The translations under genes were made by a program, and so were the position numbers. This document shows positions 23,172 to 30,783 of a stretch of DNA of 31,620 nt, piece after piece (positions within the stretch are counted from its first letter, which is position 1; each line of letters starts with the position of its first letter). The notes below the pieces were generated by a model. It was not told the DNA's origin. It was given only the letters and a program-made list of their open reading frames with translations, and searched no databases. Source of the DNA: Eubacteriaceae bacterium (lineage in GTDB: Bacteria > Bacillota > Clostridia > Eubacteriales > Anaerofustaceae); NCBI GenBank assembly GCA_017613995.1, contig JAGACT010000026.1, positions 1 through 31,620 on the forward strand, given 5' to 3'.

Positions 23172-23780
23172 ATGCTAATATTTATCAGCGGGGGAGTAAA
23201 GGGGGGCAAGAGCATGTTCGCCCAGTACCTGGCCAGGAGCCTGGCTTCCGACGGGGCGAGCCTCGGGTACGCCGCCACCATGATCCCCTTTGACGACGAA
23301 GACAGAAAGAGGGTCGCAAGACACCTGGCGGACCGTTCCGGCTGGGGCTTTTCCACCTACGAGGAGCCCTTTGACGTGGGAAGGATATGTCGATCCATCG
23401 GGGCGAGGGAGGTGATCCTGCTGGATTCCCTGACGGCCCTGGTGCAGAACAACATCTTTCCGGACGCCGGGACCGTAAGGCTGGACATCACGGCGGAAGA
23501 TATCTGCCGGGGGATCTTCGAGCTGTCCGAAAAGGCGAAGGACCTCATCGTGGTGTCGGACTACATATTTTCCGACGCCTGCGTATACGACGAACTTACG
23601 GAATTCTTCCGCCGCATCCTCGGGGAGTGCCACTGCCTTATCGCCTCCGAAGCCGGCATAGTGCTGGAATGCTTCTTTTCCAACATCAAGGAGTGGAAGA
23701 ACCTTTCCGGGACGGATCTTACAAAAGTAAAGGAACATTATTACCTCAACTACGATCATCTGAGGTATTTCGATATCTAG
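23172..23780 (+). CDS. CobU-like adenosylcobinamide kinase/guanylyltransferase
   Basis: A 202-residue protein resembling CobU, which phosphorylates adenosylcobinamide and then attaches GMP. The P-loop is GGVKGGKS (residues 7-14), and H51 in RVARHLADRSGW sits where CobU carries its guanylylated histidine; EEP and LLDSLTAL follow as expected. The C-terminal third departs from CobU: the usual NEVGxGIVP...FRD...NQ segment is absent and replaced by SDACVYDELTEFFRRILGE and CHCLIASEAGIVLECFF. A second, shorter CobU-like gene at 24539 keeps that missing segment. The ATG at 23172 puts the P-loop at the usual distance. An upstream ATG at 23130 has AAGGAG only three bases before it and lies in a terminator stem. 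The gene opens a cluster with cobS, cobU-like and cobC-like genes. Confidence 0.75.
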   Translation: MLIFISGGVKGGKSMFAQYLARSLASDGASLGYAATMIPFDDEDRKRVARHLADRSGWGFSTYEEPFDVGRICRSIGAREVILLDSLTALVQNNIFPDAGTVRLDITAEDICRGIFELSEKAKDLIVVSDYIFSDACVYDELTEFFRRILGECHCLIASEAGIVLECFFSNIKEWKNLSGTDLTKVKEHYYLNYDHLRYFDI

Positions 23781-23782
23781 AC

Positions 23783-24532
23783 ATGATAAAAAGTTTTCTC
23801 GCATCCCTGGGGATGTTCACAAAGATAAAGGTCAGGGACAACGTTTTCGAGGATTCCCGCGGAGCGGCCATCCTGTGCTTTTTCCCGACTGACGGGCTCA
23901 TCTGCGGAGCCGCCAGCTCCCTGTGCCTGTGGGGCCTTCGGAGCCTCGGCGTCAGGGAGATCCTGGCGGGGCCCATCCTGTGCCTCTCTCTTTTCCTCGT
24001 ATCCGGCTTTCTTCATCTCGACGGATTCATGGACTGCTCCGACGCCCTGCTCTCCTCCCGGGACATGGAAGGAAAGCGCAGGATCCTCAAGGACTCCAGC
24101 GTCGGGGCCTTCTCGGTCATCTGCGTGTGCCTGCTTCTCATGATCACGGCTTCCTCCCTGGCGGTGATATATTCGTCGGAACTGGTCTGGTACGCTCTTA
24201 CGGCGGTGCCCTTTTATTCCAGGGCCCTCTTTTCCGTGGTGCTCTTCACCTTCAGCCCCATGGAGAACAACAAGGGCCTTCTGTACTATTTCAACAGCGG
24301 AAAAAGCGGCCTGCACGTCTTCTGCGTCGCAGCCCAGTGCGCCCTGGGCCTGGCCGCGTCATATTTCATTTCCCCCCTGCTGTGCGGCTCCCTGCTGGGG
24401 GCTTCTGCACTGTCCCTTCTTATCGCCAAGACCGCAGAGAAGCTTCTTGGCGGCATCAACGGGGACGTCATAGGGGGAGGGGTCATACTGACCGAAGCGG
24501 TGAGCTACCTGATCCTCGCCGTGCTTTTGTAG
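23783..24532 (+). CDS. cobS: Adenosylcobinamide-GDP ribazoletransferase (cobalamin synthase)
   Basis: A 249-residue integral membrane enzyme that joins adenosylcobinamide-GDP to alpha-ribazole (or its phosphate) to complete the cobalamin nucleotide loop. The signature HLDGFMDCSDALLSS (about residues 75-90) corresponds to the HLDGLADTADGL motif of CobS, with the two acidic residues that bind magnesium. The C-terminal LGGINGDVIGGGVILTE matches the family's GGxTGDxxGA...E segment, with Asn in place of Thr. Five or more hydrophobic segments cover the rest. It starts at ATG 23783, two bases after the stop of the CobU-like gene, and ends six bases before the next gene, so the cluster is tightly coupled. 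Confidence 0.92.
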   Translation: MIKSFLASLGMFTKIKVRDNVFEDSRGAAILCFFPTDGLICGAASSLCLWGLRSLGVREILAGPILCLSLFLVSGFLHLDGFMDCSDALLSSRDMEGKRRILKDSSVGAFSVICVCLLLMITASSLAVIYSSELVWYALTAVPFYSRALFSVVLFTFSPMENNKGLLYYFNSGKSGLHVFCVAAQCALGLAASYFISPLLCGSLLGASALSLLIAKTAEKLLGGINGDVIGGGVILTEAVSYLILAVLL

Positions 24533-24538
24533 GAGGAC

Positions 24539-24937
24539 ATGATGATAGTAGTATTCGGAGGATCATACCAGGGCAAGACGGACTTCGCGAAGGAGCGCTT
24601 CGGCCTTTCGGATGAGGACATATATGAATGCGGAGGATGCGATATAGACTTCTCCCGCCGCTGCATAGACCATCTGGAGCGCACAGTGCTCTCCCGCCTG
24701 CAGGCGGACCTGCCGGTATTCGACTGGTTCGACGAACACATGGATGAGTTCAGGGACAAGATCATCATCTGCGACGACATATGCTGCGGGGTGGTGCCCA
24801 TAGAAAAGCTCCTTCGGCTCTACCGCGACAACGTGGGAAAGCAGATGCAGATATTCTGCCGGGAGGCGGATGAGGTCTGGCGGGTCTACGCGGGCCTGGG
24901 CGAGATGCTCAAGGGCCCCGGGAAGGAGAAGTCATGA
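24539..24937 (+). CDS. Short second CobU-like P-loop protein
   Basis: A 132-residue protein with a P-loop near its start (VVFGGSYQGKTDFAKE). The C-terminal half reads ICDDICCGVVPIEKLLRLYRDNVGKQMQIFCREADEVWRVYAGLG, which aligns with the CobU ending NEVGxGIVP...RxFRDxxGxxNQ...ADEVxxxVAGLP. It lacks the central histidine region of CobU. It therefore looks like a CobU relative reduced to a kinase-like core with the C-terminal segment that the longer copy at 23172 is missing. Together the two may supply both activities, or one may have taken another role. Start follows AGGAGGAC; a second ATG follows three bases later. It overlaps the next gene by four bases (ATGA). Confidence 0.7.
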   Translation: MMIVVFGGSYQGKTDFAKERFGLSDEDIYECGGCDIDFSRRCIDHLERTVLSRLQADLPVFDWFDEHMDEFRDKIIICDDICCGVVPIEKLLRLYRDNVGKQMQIFCREADEVWRVYAGLGEMLKGPGKEKS

Positions 24938-25545
24938 ACACGGTCCTGTACCTGATACGGCACGGCCGCACCCGGGCCGTGGACGAGCACATTTACTGCG
25001 GCTGGACGGACCTGCCCCTGTCCGAGCGGGGCATCGCGGAGATCCGGGAGCTGGCCGCGGAGGGCATCTACCCCGCCGGCACGGACATCTACTTCACCTC
25101 GGGGATGAAGCGCTGCAACGAGACGCTGCAGCTGATCTTCGGGGAGCAGGACTACACCTCTGTGCCGGACATCATGGAGATGAACTTCGGGGACTTCGAG
25201 CTGCACGCCTACGAGGAGCTCAAAAAGGATCCGGACTACTGCGCGTGGCTGGACGACTTCGAGGTCGGCGAAGTGAAGTGCCGGGGAGGGGAGTCCAACA
25301 ACGAGTTCTACGAGCGCTCCGGCAGGGGCTTCATGTCGATACTCACCAGGATAACGGACCTGGGGCGTGAAGACGTGAAGGCCGCCGTGGTATGCCACGG
25401 AGGCAGCATAGGAGGCTTCATGAGAAGGTTCGTGGACAGCACCCTCGGTTTCTACGACGCCATCCCTTCCCCCGGACGGGGTTACAGGGTGGAACTGGAA
25501 CTGGGAGAGGAAGCGTTCAGAGTAAAGGGATACGAAAAGATCTGA
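24934..25545 (+). CDS. Histidine phosphatase family protein (CobC-like)
   Basis: A 203-residue cytosolic phosphatase of the phosphoglycerate-mutase-like superfamily. The phosphohistidine motif is LIRHGRT with catalytic H10; the second catalytic histidine is in VVCHGGSIGGF near residue 154, and the acid/base glutamate probably lies in MEMNFGDFE. These enzymes include CobC, which removes phosphate from alpha-ribazole phosphate or from cobalamin phosphate. Its position directly after the cobS and CobU-like genes, overlapping by four bases, supports a role in loop assembly. Other histidine phosphatases act on sugar phosphates, so the substrate remains inferred. It starts with an AAGGAGAAGTC ribosome binding site. 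Confidence 0.85.
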   Translation: MNTVLYLIRHGRTRAVDEHIYCGWTDLPLSERGIAEIRELAAEGIYPAGTDIYFTSGMKRCNETLQLIFGEQDYTSVPDIMEMNFGDFELHAYEELKKDPDYCAWLDDFEVGEVKCRGGESNNEFYERSGRGFMSILTRITDLGREDVKAAVVCHGGSIGGFMRRFVDSTLGFYDAIPSPGRGYRVELELGEEAFRVKGYEKI

Positions 25546-25563
25546 AAGGAAAGGAAGAATCAA

Positions 25564-26514
25564 ATGCAGACACCCAAGATAGAATACAGAAACATCAGAG
25601 TAAAGGAAGTGCTGGATCCGGTAACGCCACAGATGATAGAGGCGGCCATCAGGGAAGATCTGGAGCAGCACGCGGTAAAGGAGGAGGCCGCAGGCCCCGC
25701 CATGAACCATGACATAGTCCTTCTGGACTTCACGGGATATCTGGACGGAGTTCCCTTCCAGGGAGGTGAGGGAAAGGACTACGAACTGGAGCTGGGCAGC
25801 GGCACCTTCATCCCGGGCTTCGAGCCCCAGCTGGTGGGCATGGGCGCCGGGGATTCCAAGAGCGTCTTCGTGACGTTCCCCCAGGAATACCAGGAACCGT
25901 CCCTGGCGGGAAAGAGGGCCGAGTTCAGGTGCACCGTGAATAAAGTCTACCGCAAGAAGCTCCCGGTGCTGGACGACGCTTTCGCGGCCTCCCACGGCTT
26001 CAAAAACGTCGCCGAATACAGGATGGACATCTCGTCGAAACTGGATCAGGACTCCAGGACCAACGCCCGCTTCAGGGCAGTCAACGAGGTACTGGACCGC
26101 ATCGTGAAGGCCAACCCCTTCGAGATACCCCCCGAGATCCTGGAGCAGGCCACCGACGGATACCTGGCGGACTTTCTGATGCAGTACTACAGCATCTCCG
26201 ACGTGGACGAGTTCTGCCGCACCACCGGCGCGGATAAGGAAGAGGTCAGAAAACGCGTGGCTCCGGCGGCGGAGAGCCGTCTGAGGGGGGACATCGTCAT
26301 GGCGGCCATCGCGGACGAGCAGAACTTCACCATCACCGCCGAGGAGTTCGAATCGGAGGTGGCCAATATCGCGGAGCGCTACTGCACCGACGTCGAAAGC
26401 GTAAAAAAGATCTACCCCATGGAGCTCATCACCCAGAACATGCGCATGACCAAGACCCTGGATTACCTCTACGACACCTGCGTGGAGAAGGGCAGCCGCA
26501 TAATTCTTGGCTGA
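25564..26514 (+). CDS. Trigger-factor-like chaperone lacking the ribosome-binding domain
   Basis: A 316-residue protein. Residues about 48-140 are an FKBP-type peptidyl-prolyl isomerase: NHDIVLLDFTGYLDGVPFQGGEG, then LGSGTFIPGFEPQLVGMGAGD, and VTFPQEYQEPSLAGKRAEF. Residues 140-316 match the helical C-terminal domain of trigger factor (KLPVLDDAFAASHGFKNVAEYRMDI and the long helices after it). Normal trigger factor is about 430 residues and begins with a ribosome-binding domain carrying the GFRxGxxP motif. That domain is absent here and replaced by about 45 residues. It is therefore a free chaperone/isomerase, not an obvious ribosome-docked one. It starts after AAAGGAAAGGAAG, 18 bases after the phosphatase gene, and ends at a strong terminator, so it closes the corrinoid operon. 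Confidence 0.85.
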   Translation: MQTPKIEYRNIRVKEVLDPVTPQMIEAAIREDLEQHAVKEEAAGPAMNHDIVLLDFTGYLDGVPFQGGEGKDYELELGSGTFIPGFEPQLVGMGAGDSKSVFVTFPQEYQEPSLAGKRAEFRCTVNKVYRKKLPVLDDAFAASHGFKNVAEYRMDISSKLDQDSRTNARFRAVNEVLDRIVKANPFEIPPEILEQATDGYLADFLMQYYSISDVDEFCRTTGADKEEVRKRVAPAAESRLRGDIVMAAIADEQNFTITAEEFESEVANIAERYCTDVESVKKIYPMELITQNMRMTKTLDYLYDTCVEKGSRIILG

Positions 26515-26548
26515 AACGGGATATATCTAATAATCGGACGGGATACAC

Positions 26549-26594
26549 CGGACAGTTTGCCCCCTCGGGGGAAAAACTGTCCGTTTTTCTTTTT
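26549..26594 (+). terminator. Rho-independent terminator of the corrinoid/trigger-factor operon
   Basis: CGGACAGTTT pairs with AAACTGTCCG, enclosing CCCCC/GGGGG, followed by TTTTTCTTTTT. A very strong terminator. Confidence 0.95.
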
Positions 26595-26632
26595 CGAAAG
26601 GGAAAATTAAAATTTGATGAAATTGAATGAGG

Positions 26633-26661
26633 TTGCCTTCACACCCGTTTGGTGGTACAAT
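26633..26661 (+). promoter_or_regulatory. Promoter of the phosphoenolpyruvate synthase gene
   Basis: TTGCCT (26633-26638) and TACAAT (26656-26661) with 17-base spacing, 55 bases before the start codon. Confidence 0.75.
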
Positions 26662-26716
26662 TAAAAAGTATATTTGTCTGTTCATCAGACAGCGATATTT
26701 TGGGGGTAATCTTAAA

Positions 26717-29089
26717 ATGAAAAAGGATGAACAGTTTCTGTTATGGTTCGACGAGCTGGAAAGGGACGACGTATCCATCGTCGGCGGAAAGTCCTCCTCC
26801 CTGGGAGAGATGACATCCAAGACCGATGTGCCCGTGCCCTACGGCTACGCCACCACGGCATACGCCTACCGCTACTTCCTGGACAAGAACGGCCTGAGGG
26901 GCCGCATCAAGGAAGCCCTGGCGGAACTCACCGACGTGGAGGACAGCGCTCTTCTCAGAACGGTGTGCGAGAAGATCCGCGCCATGATAGTGGCGGAAAA
27001 GATGCCGGAGGAACTGGAAAAGGCTATAAAGGAAGCCTACGGGACCCTTTCGAGGAAAGTGGGACAGGACGAGCCCTTCGTGGCTGTCCGTTCTTCCGCC
27101 ACGGCGGAGGATCTGCCGGACGCCAGCTTCGCGGGACAGCAGGATACGTTTTTGAACGTGAAGGGCGGCGACATGGTGGTGGAGAAGGTAAAGCAGTGCT
27201 ACGCTTCCTGCTTCACGGACAGAGCCGTATACTACAGGGAAAAGCAGGGCTTTGACCACACCCAGGTGGAGCTCTCCGCGGCCATCCAGATGATGGTGTT
27301 CTCGGAGGCATCCGGCGTCATGTTCACGCTGAACGTGACCAACGGCCACGACGACGTGGTGTTCATCGAGGCCTCCTACGGTCTCGGAGAATACGTGGTC
27401 CAGGGCAACGTCACACCCGACAACTACCAGGTATCCAAGGCCAACAGGGGCATCATCGTCAGAGACGTGTATTCCCAGGAGGTCATGCTGGTACGCAAGC
27501 CCGACGGTGACTGCGAGGAGATGCCGGTTCCCGTGGAGAAGAGGGACCGCGCCGTCCTTAACGACAGGCAGATCCTGGAGCTGGCGGAGTACGCTCTCCG
27601 GATAGAGAACCACTACGGCTGCTACATGGACATGGAATGGGGCATCGACGAGCGGGACGGCAAGATCTGGATCCTGCAGGCCAGGCCCGAGACCGTGTGG
27701 TCGAAGAAGAAGAAGGCCGCGAACATCGCCGCCGGCAACTACACGGTGCTGTGCAAGGGCATGCCCGCCTCACCCGGAGCCGTATCCGGCAAGGCCCATG
27801 TCATCAAGGACGTTTCCAACATTGACGATTTCCGTGACGGGGAGATCCTGGTCACCGAAATGACCGCTCCCGACTGGGTGCCCGCCATGAAGAAGGCCAG
27901 GGCCATCGTCACCAATTCCGGCGGTATGACCTGCCACGCTTCCATCGTTTCCAGAGAGCTGGGTATCCCCTGCGTCGTGGGAACCAAGTCCAGGGGTATA
28001 GCCGCCATGGACGTCATCAAGGACGGCATGGAGATCTCCGTGGACGCCACCAACGGCGTGGTGTACGAGGGACTCATCGAGTTTTCGAAGAAGGAGGAAG
28101 CCCGCGAGACAGCGGGAACCGTACAGACTGTGGCCGCCGAGACCTTCCCGGTCACCGGCACCAAGATCTACATGAACCTGGGAGACCCGGACCTGGCGGA
28201 GAGATACGCCAGCCTGCCCTGCGACGGCATAGGCCTCATGAGGGAGGAGTTCATCTGGACCACCTACATCCATGAGCATCCCCTTTATCTGATAAAGACC
28301 GGACATCCCGAGAAGGTCGTCGACATGCTTTCCGACGGCATCAGGAAGGTCTGCCAGGCCATGAGCCCCAGACCCGTGACCCTGCGCTTCTCGGATTTCA
28401 AGTCCAGCGAATACCGCGACCTCACGGGCGGAGACGAGTTCGAGCCCGAAGAGCCCAGCGCCCTGCTGGGATGGAGGGGAGCTTCCAGATACTACGATCC
28501 CAAGTACATCGAGGGCTTCAAGCTTGAATGCCAGGCCGTAAGAAGGGTCAGGGAGGATTACGGACTCAAAAACCTCAACGTCATGATCCCCTTCTGCAGA
28601 ACGGTGGACGAATGCAAAAAGGTCATCTCCATCATGGAGGAGGAGGGCCTCAGAAGAGGAGCCGACTTCAAGGTATGGCTGATGGCGGAGATCCCCGCCA
28701 ACATCATCCTGGCGGATCTGTTCAACGACTACGTGGACGGATACTCCATCGGATCCAACGACCTTACCATGCTGACACTGGGCTGCGACCGTGACAACGA
28801 CACGGTGTCCCCGATCTTCGACGAGCGCAACCTGGCTGTCAAGAGATTCGTCAGAAAGCTCATCGACACCGCCCACAAGGCGGGCAAGACCGTATCCATC
28901 TGCGGGCAGGCCCCCAGCGTATATCCGGAATTCGCGGAGTTCCTGGTAAGAAGCGGCATCGATTCCCTGTCGGTGAATCCCGACATGGTCAAGCAGACCA
29001 AGAAGAACATCGCCCAGGTGGAGCAGAGGATGATGATGGACGCCCTCACGGGCCGCGGCAGAGTCCTAGACACCGATATCGACTGGTAA
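26717..29089 (+). CDS. ppsA: Phosphoenolpyruvate synthase (pyruvate, water dikinase)
   Basis: A 790-residue cytosolic enzyme that converts pyruvate and ATP to PEP, AMP and phosphate. The N-terminal ATP-binding domain contains VGGKSSSLGEM, VRSSATAEDLPDASFAGQQDT and the GLGEYVVQGNVTPD segment. The swivelling phosphohistidine domain has catalytic H407 in GGMTCHASIVSRELGIPCVVG. The C-terminal PEP domain has IGLMREEF, the SDFKSSEYR segment, and the catalytic Cys729 in SICGQAPS, ending DSLSVNPD. Domain order and length match PpsA and not PPDK. Start at 26717 is chosen over an earlier in-frame ATG because GGGGGTAAT precedes it and the family begins at LWFDELERDDV. A terminator follows at 29150. With the serine dehydratase downstream it could feed serine carbon into PEP. 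Confidence 0.96.
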   Translation: MKKDEQFLLWFDELERDDVSIVGGKSSSLGEMTSKTDVPVPYGYATTAYAYRYFLDKNGLRGRIKEALAELTDVEDSALLRTVCEKIRAMIVAEKMPEELEKAIKEAYGTLSRKVGQDEPFVAVRSSATAEDLPDASFAGQQDTFLNVKGGDMVVEKVKQCYASCFTDRAVYYREKQGFDHTQVELSAAIQMMVFSEASGVMFTLNVTNGHDDVVFIEASYGLGEYVVQGNVTPDNYQVSKANRGIIVRDVYSQEVMLVRKPDGDCEEMPVPVEKRDRAVLNDRQILELAEYALRIENHYGCYMDMEWGIDERDGKIWILQARPETVWSKKKKAANIAAGNYTVLCKGMPASPGAVSGKAHVIKDVSNIDDFRDGEILVTEMTAPDWVPAMKKARAIVTNSGGMTCHASIVSRELGIPCVVGTKSRGIAAMDVIKDGMEISVDATNGVVYEGLIEFSKKEEARETAGTVQTVAAETFPVTGTKIYMNLGDPDLAERYASLPCDGIGLMREEFIWTTYIHEHPLYLIKTGHPEKVVDMLSDGIRKVCQAMSPRPVTLRFSDFKSSEYRDLTGGDEFEPEEPSALLGWRGASRYYDPKYIEGFKLECQAVRRVREDYGLKNLNVMIPFCRTVDECKKVISIMEEEGLRRGADFKVWLMAEIPANIILADLFNDYVDGYSIGSNDLTMLTLGCDRDNDTVSPIFDERNLAVKRFVRKLIDTAHKAGKTVSICGQAPSVYPEFAEFLVRSGIDSLSVNPDMVKQTKKNIAQVEQRMMMDALTGRGRVLDTDIDW

Positions 29090-29149
29090 AGCCCGGTAAG
29101 CCCCGCGGGCGGGACAGCTCGCCGCGCTGACGGCAAAGAGAAAAAACAA

Positions 29150-29192
29150 ACGGAACTTACGGCATTATTCAAACATCGTAAGTTCCGTTTTT
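29150..29192 (+). terminator. Rho-independent terminator of ppsA
   Basis: ACGGAACTTACG and CGTAAGTTCCGT form a perfect 12-base stem with a 15-base loop, followed by TTTT. The large loop is unusual. On the minus strand the stem is followed by GTTTGTTTTTT, so it could work both ways. Confidence 0.88.
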
Positions 29193-29229
29193 CTGTTCTG
29201 TGCGTTTTCCATGGTTTTTGCGCTAAAAA

Positions 29230-29336
29230 TGACACTTTTTCGGGATGATCACCCTCAAACAGGGAAAACCTGCGAATCGGCGGCATATTGACCCGCGAAT
29301 CGGCGAAAAATCGACCTGCGTTTCGGAGCTTCTCCG
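29230..29336 (+). repeat. Three 23-base tandem repeats with an insertion-sequence-like tip
   Basis: Three consecutive 23-base units begin at 29268, 29291 and 29314. Units one and two share GCGAATCGGCG; unit three is more diverged (GCGTTTCGGAG). Each starts ACC(T/C)GCG. Just before them is TGACACTTTTTCGGG (29230-29244). A TG tip with several internal tandem repeats is how the ends of IS21-type elements are built, so this may be a lone transposon end; no transposase remains. The units could instead be regulator sites ahead of the serine dehydratase gene. The whole intergenic stretch 29090-29476 otherwise holds only the ppsA terminator and the next promoter. Confidence 0.6.
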
Positions 29337-29419
29337 GCAGGTATCGTGTGCCGGAGCGGAAAAGCATGCTCAGATCCTTTCCCGGAAAGCCTGTGCTGGT
29401 TTGTTCCCCGCTTTTGTAT

Positions 29420-29425
29420 TATAAT
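29420..29425 (+). promoter_or_regulatory. Likely -10 box of the serine dehydratase gene
   Basis: A perfect TATAAT 51 bases before the start codon. The best -35 at 17 bases is a poor TGGTTT (29397-29402); TTGTTC at 29402 would be too close. Activation by a bound factor is possible. Confidence 0.6.
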
Positions 29426-29476
29426 AGTATTCGGATAAGACTTCTCCGGTGATATCCGTAAGAAAGGAATGCATTT

Positions 29477-30700
29477 ATGACAGACGCAAGGATGAGCTCC
29501 ATATCCGACATCTTCCGCATCGGAAGAGGTCCCTCCAGTTCCCATACCATAGGCCCCGGCAGGGCTAGCCTTCTGATGATGGAACGCTATCCCGACTGTG
29601 ACCGATTCAGGGTCACTCTTTACGGATCCCTGGCAAAGACCGGCAGGGGCCACGGCACAGACCGGGCCATCGCCGAGACCTTCGGTGACATACCCTGCGA
29701 GATACTGTGGGAACCCGATACCGATCCCGGGTCCCTGCCCCATCCCAACACCATGCGCTTCGAGGGTTTCACCTCGGGGGAAAAGACCGCCGACGTTCGC
29801 ATCATGTCCATAGGGGGAGGGGCGATACAGGTGGAAGGGGAGGAGCGGGAGGAATCCTCCGGCATCTACAGCGAGACCACCTTCGGCAGCATCGCGGAGT
29901 TCTGCCGGCAGGACTCCATGAGCCTTTCGGACTACGTCTTCTACAACGAGCCAGGGATAAAGGAACACCTGAGGGCTGTCTGGGCCCAGATGCGCTCCAC
30001 CATCATCCACGGCCTGGAGGCGGAGGGAACTCTGCCGGGAGGGCTGGAGGTAAAGAGGAGGGCAAAGGACCTGTACATCTACGGTTCCCGCAACCGTGAC
30101 CTGGTCAAGAAGGAAAGATTCCTCATCTCAGCCTATGCCTATGCTTCCAGCGAGGAGAACGCCTCCACCGGCATGATGGTCACCGCCCCCACCTGCGGCG
30201 CCTGCGGAGTGCTGCCGGCGGTATTGTACTACGAGCAGCAGCTCTTCGCCCCCGATGAGGAGCAGATCATCTCTGCCCTGGCGGTGGCGGGCATCATAGG
30301 ACAGGTGATCCGCACCAACGCGTCGGTCTCCGGCGCCCAGGCGGGCTGCCAGGCTGAGGTGGGCAGCGCCTGCAGCATGGCGGCGGGAGCCCTGTGCAGC
30401 CTCAGGGGACTGGGCATGGAAAACATAGAGTGTGCCGCGGAACTGGCCATGGAGCACTGCCTGGGGCTCACCTGCGATCCTGTGGGGGGCCTGGTGCAGA
30501 TCCCCTGCATCGAGCGCAACGCGGTGGGAGCCCTCAGGGCCTACGACGCTGCCAGCCTGTCGGAGGTGATCTTCGACAACAGGAAGGTATCCTTCGACGA
30601 CGTGGTGCTCACCATGTACGAGACGGGAAAGGACCTTTCCAGCATCTACCGGGAGACCTCGGAGGGGGGCCTTGCCCGGCTTTACGTGAACAAACCGTGA
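29477..30700 (+). CDS. sdaA: L-serine ammonia-lyase, iron-sulfur-dependent, single chain
   Basis: A 407-residue cytosolic enzyme that turns L-serine into pyruvate and ammonia with an oxygen-labile [4Fe-4S] cluster. The N-terminal part is the beta domain (ISDIFRIGRGPSSSHTIGPGRAS, and later GGGAIQVEGEE). The C-terminal part is the catalytic alpha domain with TAPTCGACGVLPAV. The three cluster cysteines are C291 (AGCQAEVG), C333 (LTCDPVGG) and C344 (QIPCIERNA), with the 42 and 11 residue spacing known for this family. Fusion of the two domains in one chain, as in E. coli, contrasts with the split sdaAA/sdaAB usual in many Firmicutes. At 407 residues it is shorter than the E. coli enzyme (about 454). 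Start follows AGAAAGGAATG. No terminator is evident before the MerR-type promoter downstream. Confidence 0.94.
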   Translation: MTDARMSSISDIFRIGRGPSSSHTIGPGRASLLMMERYPDCDRFRVTLYGSLAKTGRGHGTDRAIAETFGDIPCEILWEPDTDPGSLPHPNTMRFEGFTSGEKTADVRIMSIGGGAIQVEGEEREESSGIYSETTFGSIAEFCRQDSMSLSDYVFYNEPGIKEHLRAVWAQMRSTIIHGLEAEGTLPGGLEVKRRAKDLYIYGSRNRDLVKKERFLISAYAYASSEENASTGMMVTAPTCGACGVLPAVLYYEQQLFAPDEEQIISALAVAGIIGQVIRTNASVSGAQAGCQAEVGSACSMAAGALCSLRGLGMENIECAAELAMEHCLGLTCDPVGGLVQIPCIERNAVGALRAYDAASLSEVIFDNRKVSFDDVVLTMYETGKDLSSIYRETSEGGLARLYVNKP

Positions 30701-30717
30701 GTTTTATCAAAAAGCGC

Positions 30718-30748
30718 TTGACCTTCCACCGGATGGAAGGTGTATTAT
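30718..30748 (+). promoter_or_regulatory. MerR-type promoter with a 19-base spacer and dyad operator
   Basis: TTGACC (30718-30723) and TATTAT (30743-30748) are 19 bases apart, longer than the normal 17. The spacer region is filled by a perfect inverted repeat, ACCTTCCA (30721-30728) and TGGAAGGT (30734-30741) with five bases between. Over-long spacing with a dyad inside it is the hallmark of MerR-family activation by DNA untwisting. No MerR gene is in the window. Confidence 0.88.
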
Positions 30749-30783
30749 GAGCTGCAGGGAAATCATTCCCCGGAGGTGAAATC

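Noticed and set aside
29268..29336. CRISPR array
   Set aside because: The three 23-base units are directly adjacent with no unique spacers and are imperfect.
28729..29367. Minus-strand frame of 212 codons across the ppsA end and the intergenic region
   Set aside because: It overlaps the conserved C-terminus of PEP synthase and reads through a terminator and the tandem repeats; no ribosome binding site or domain supports it.
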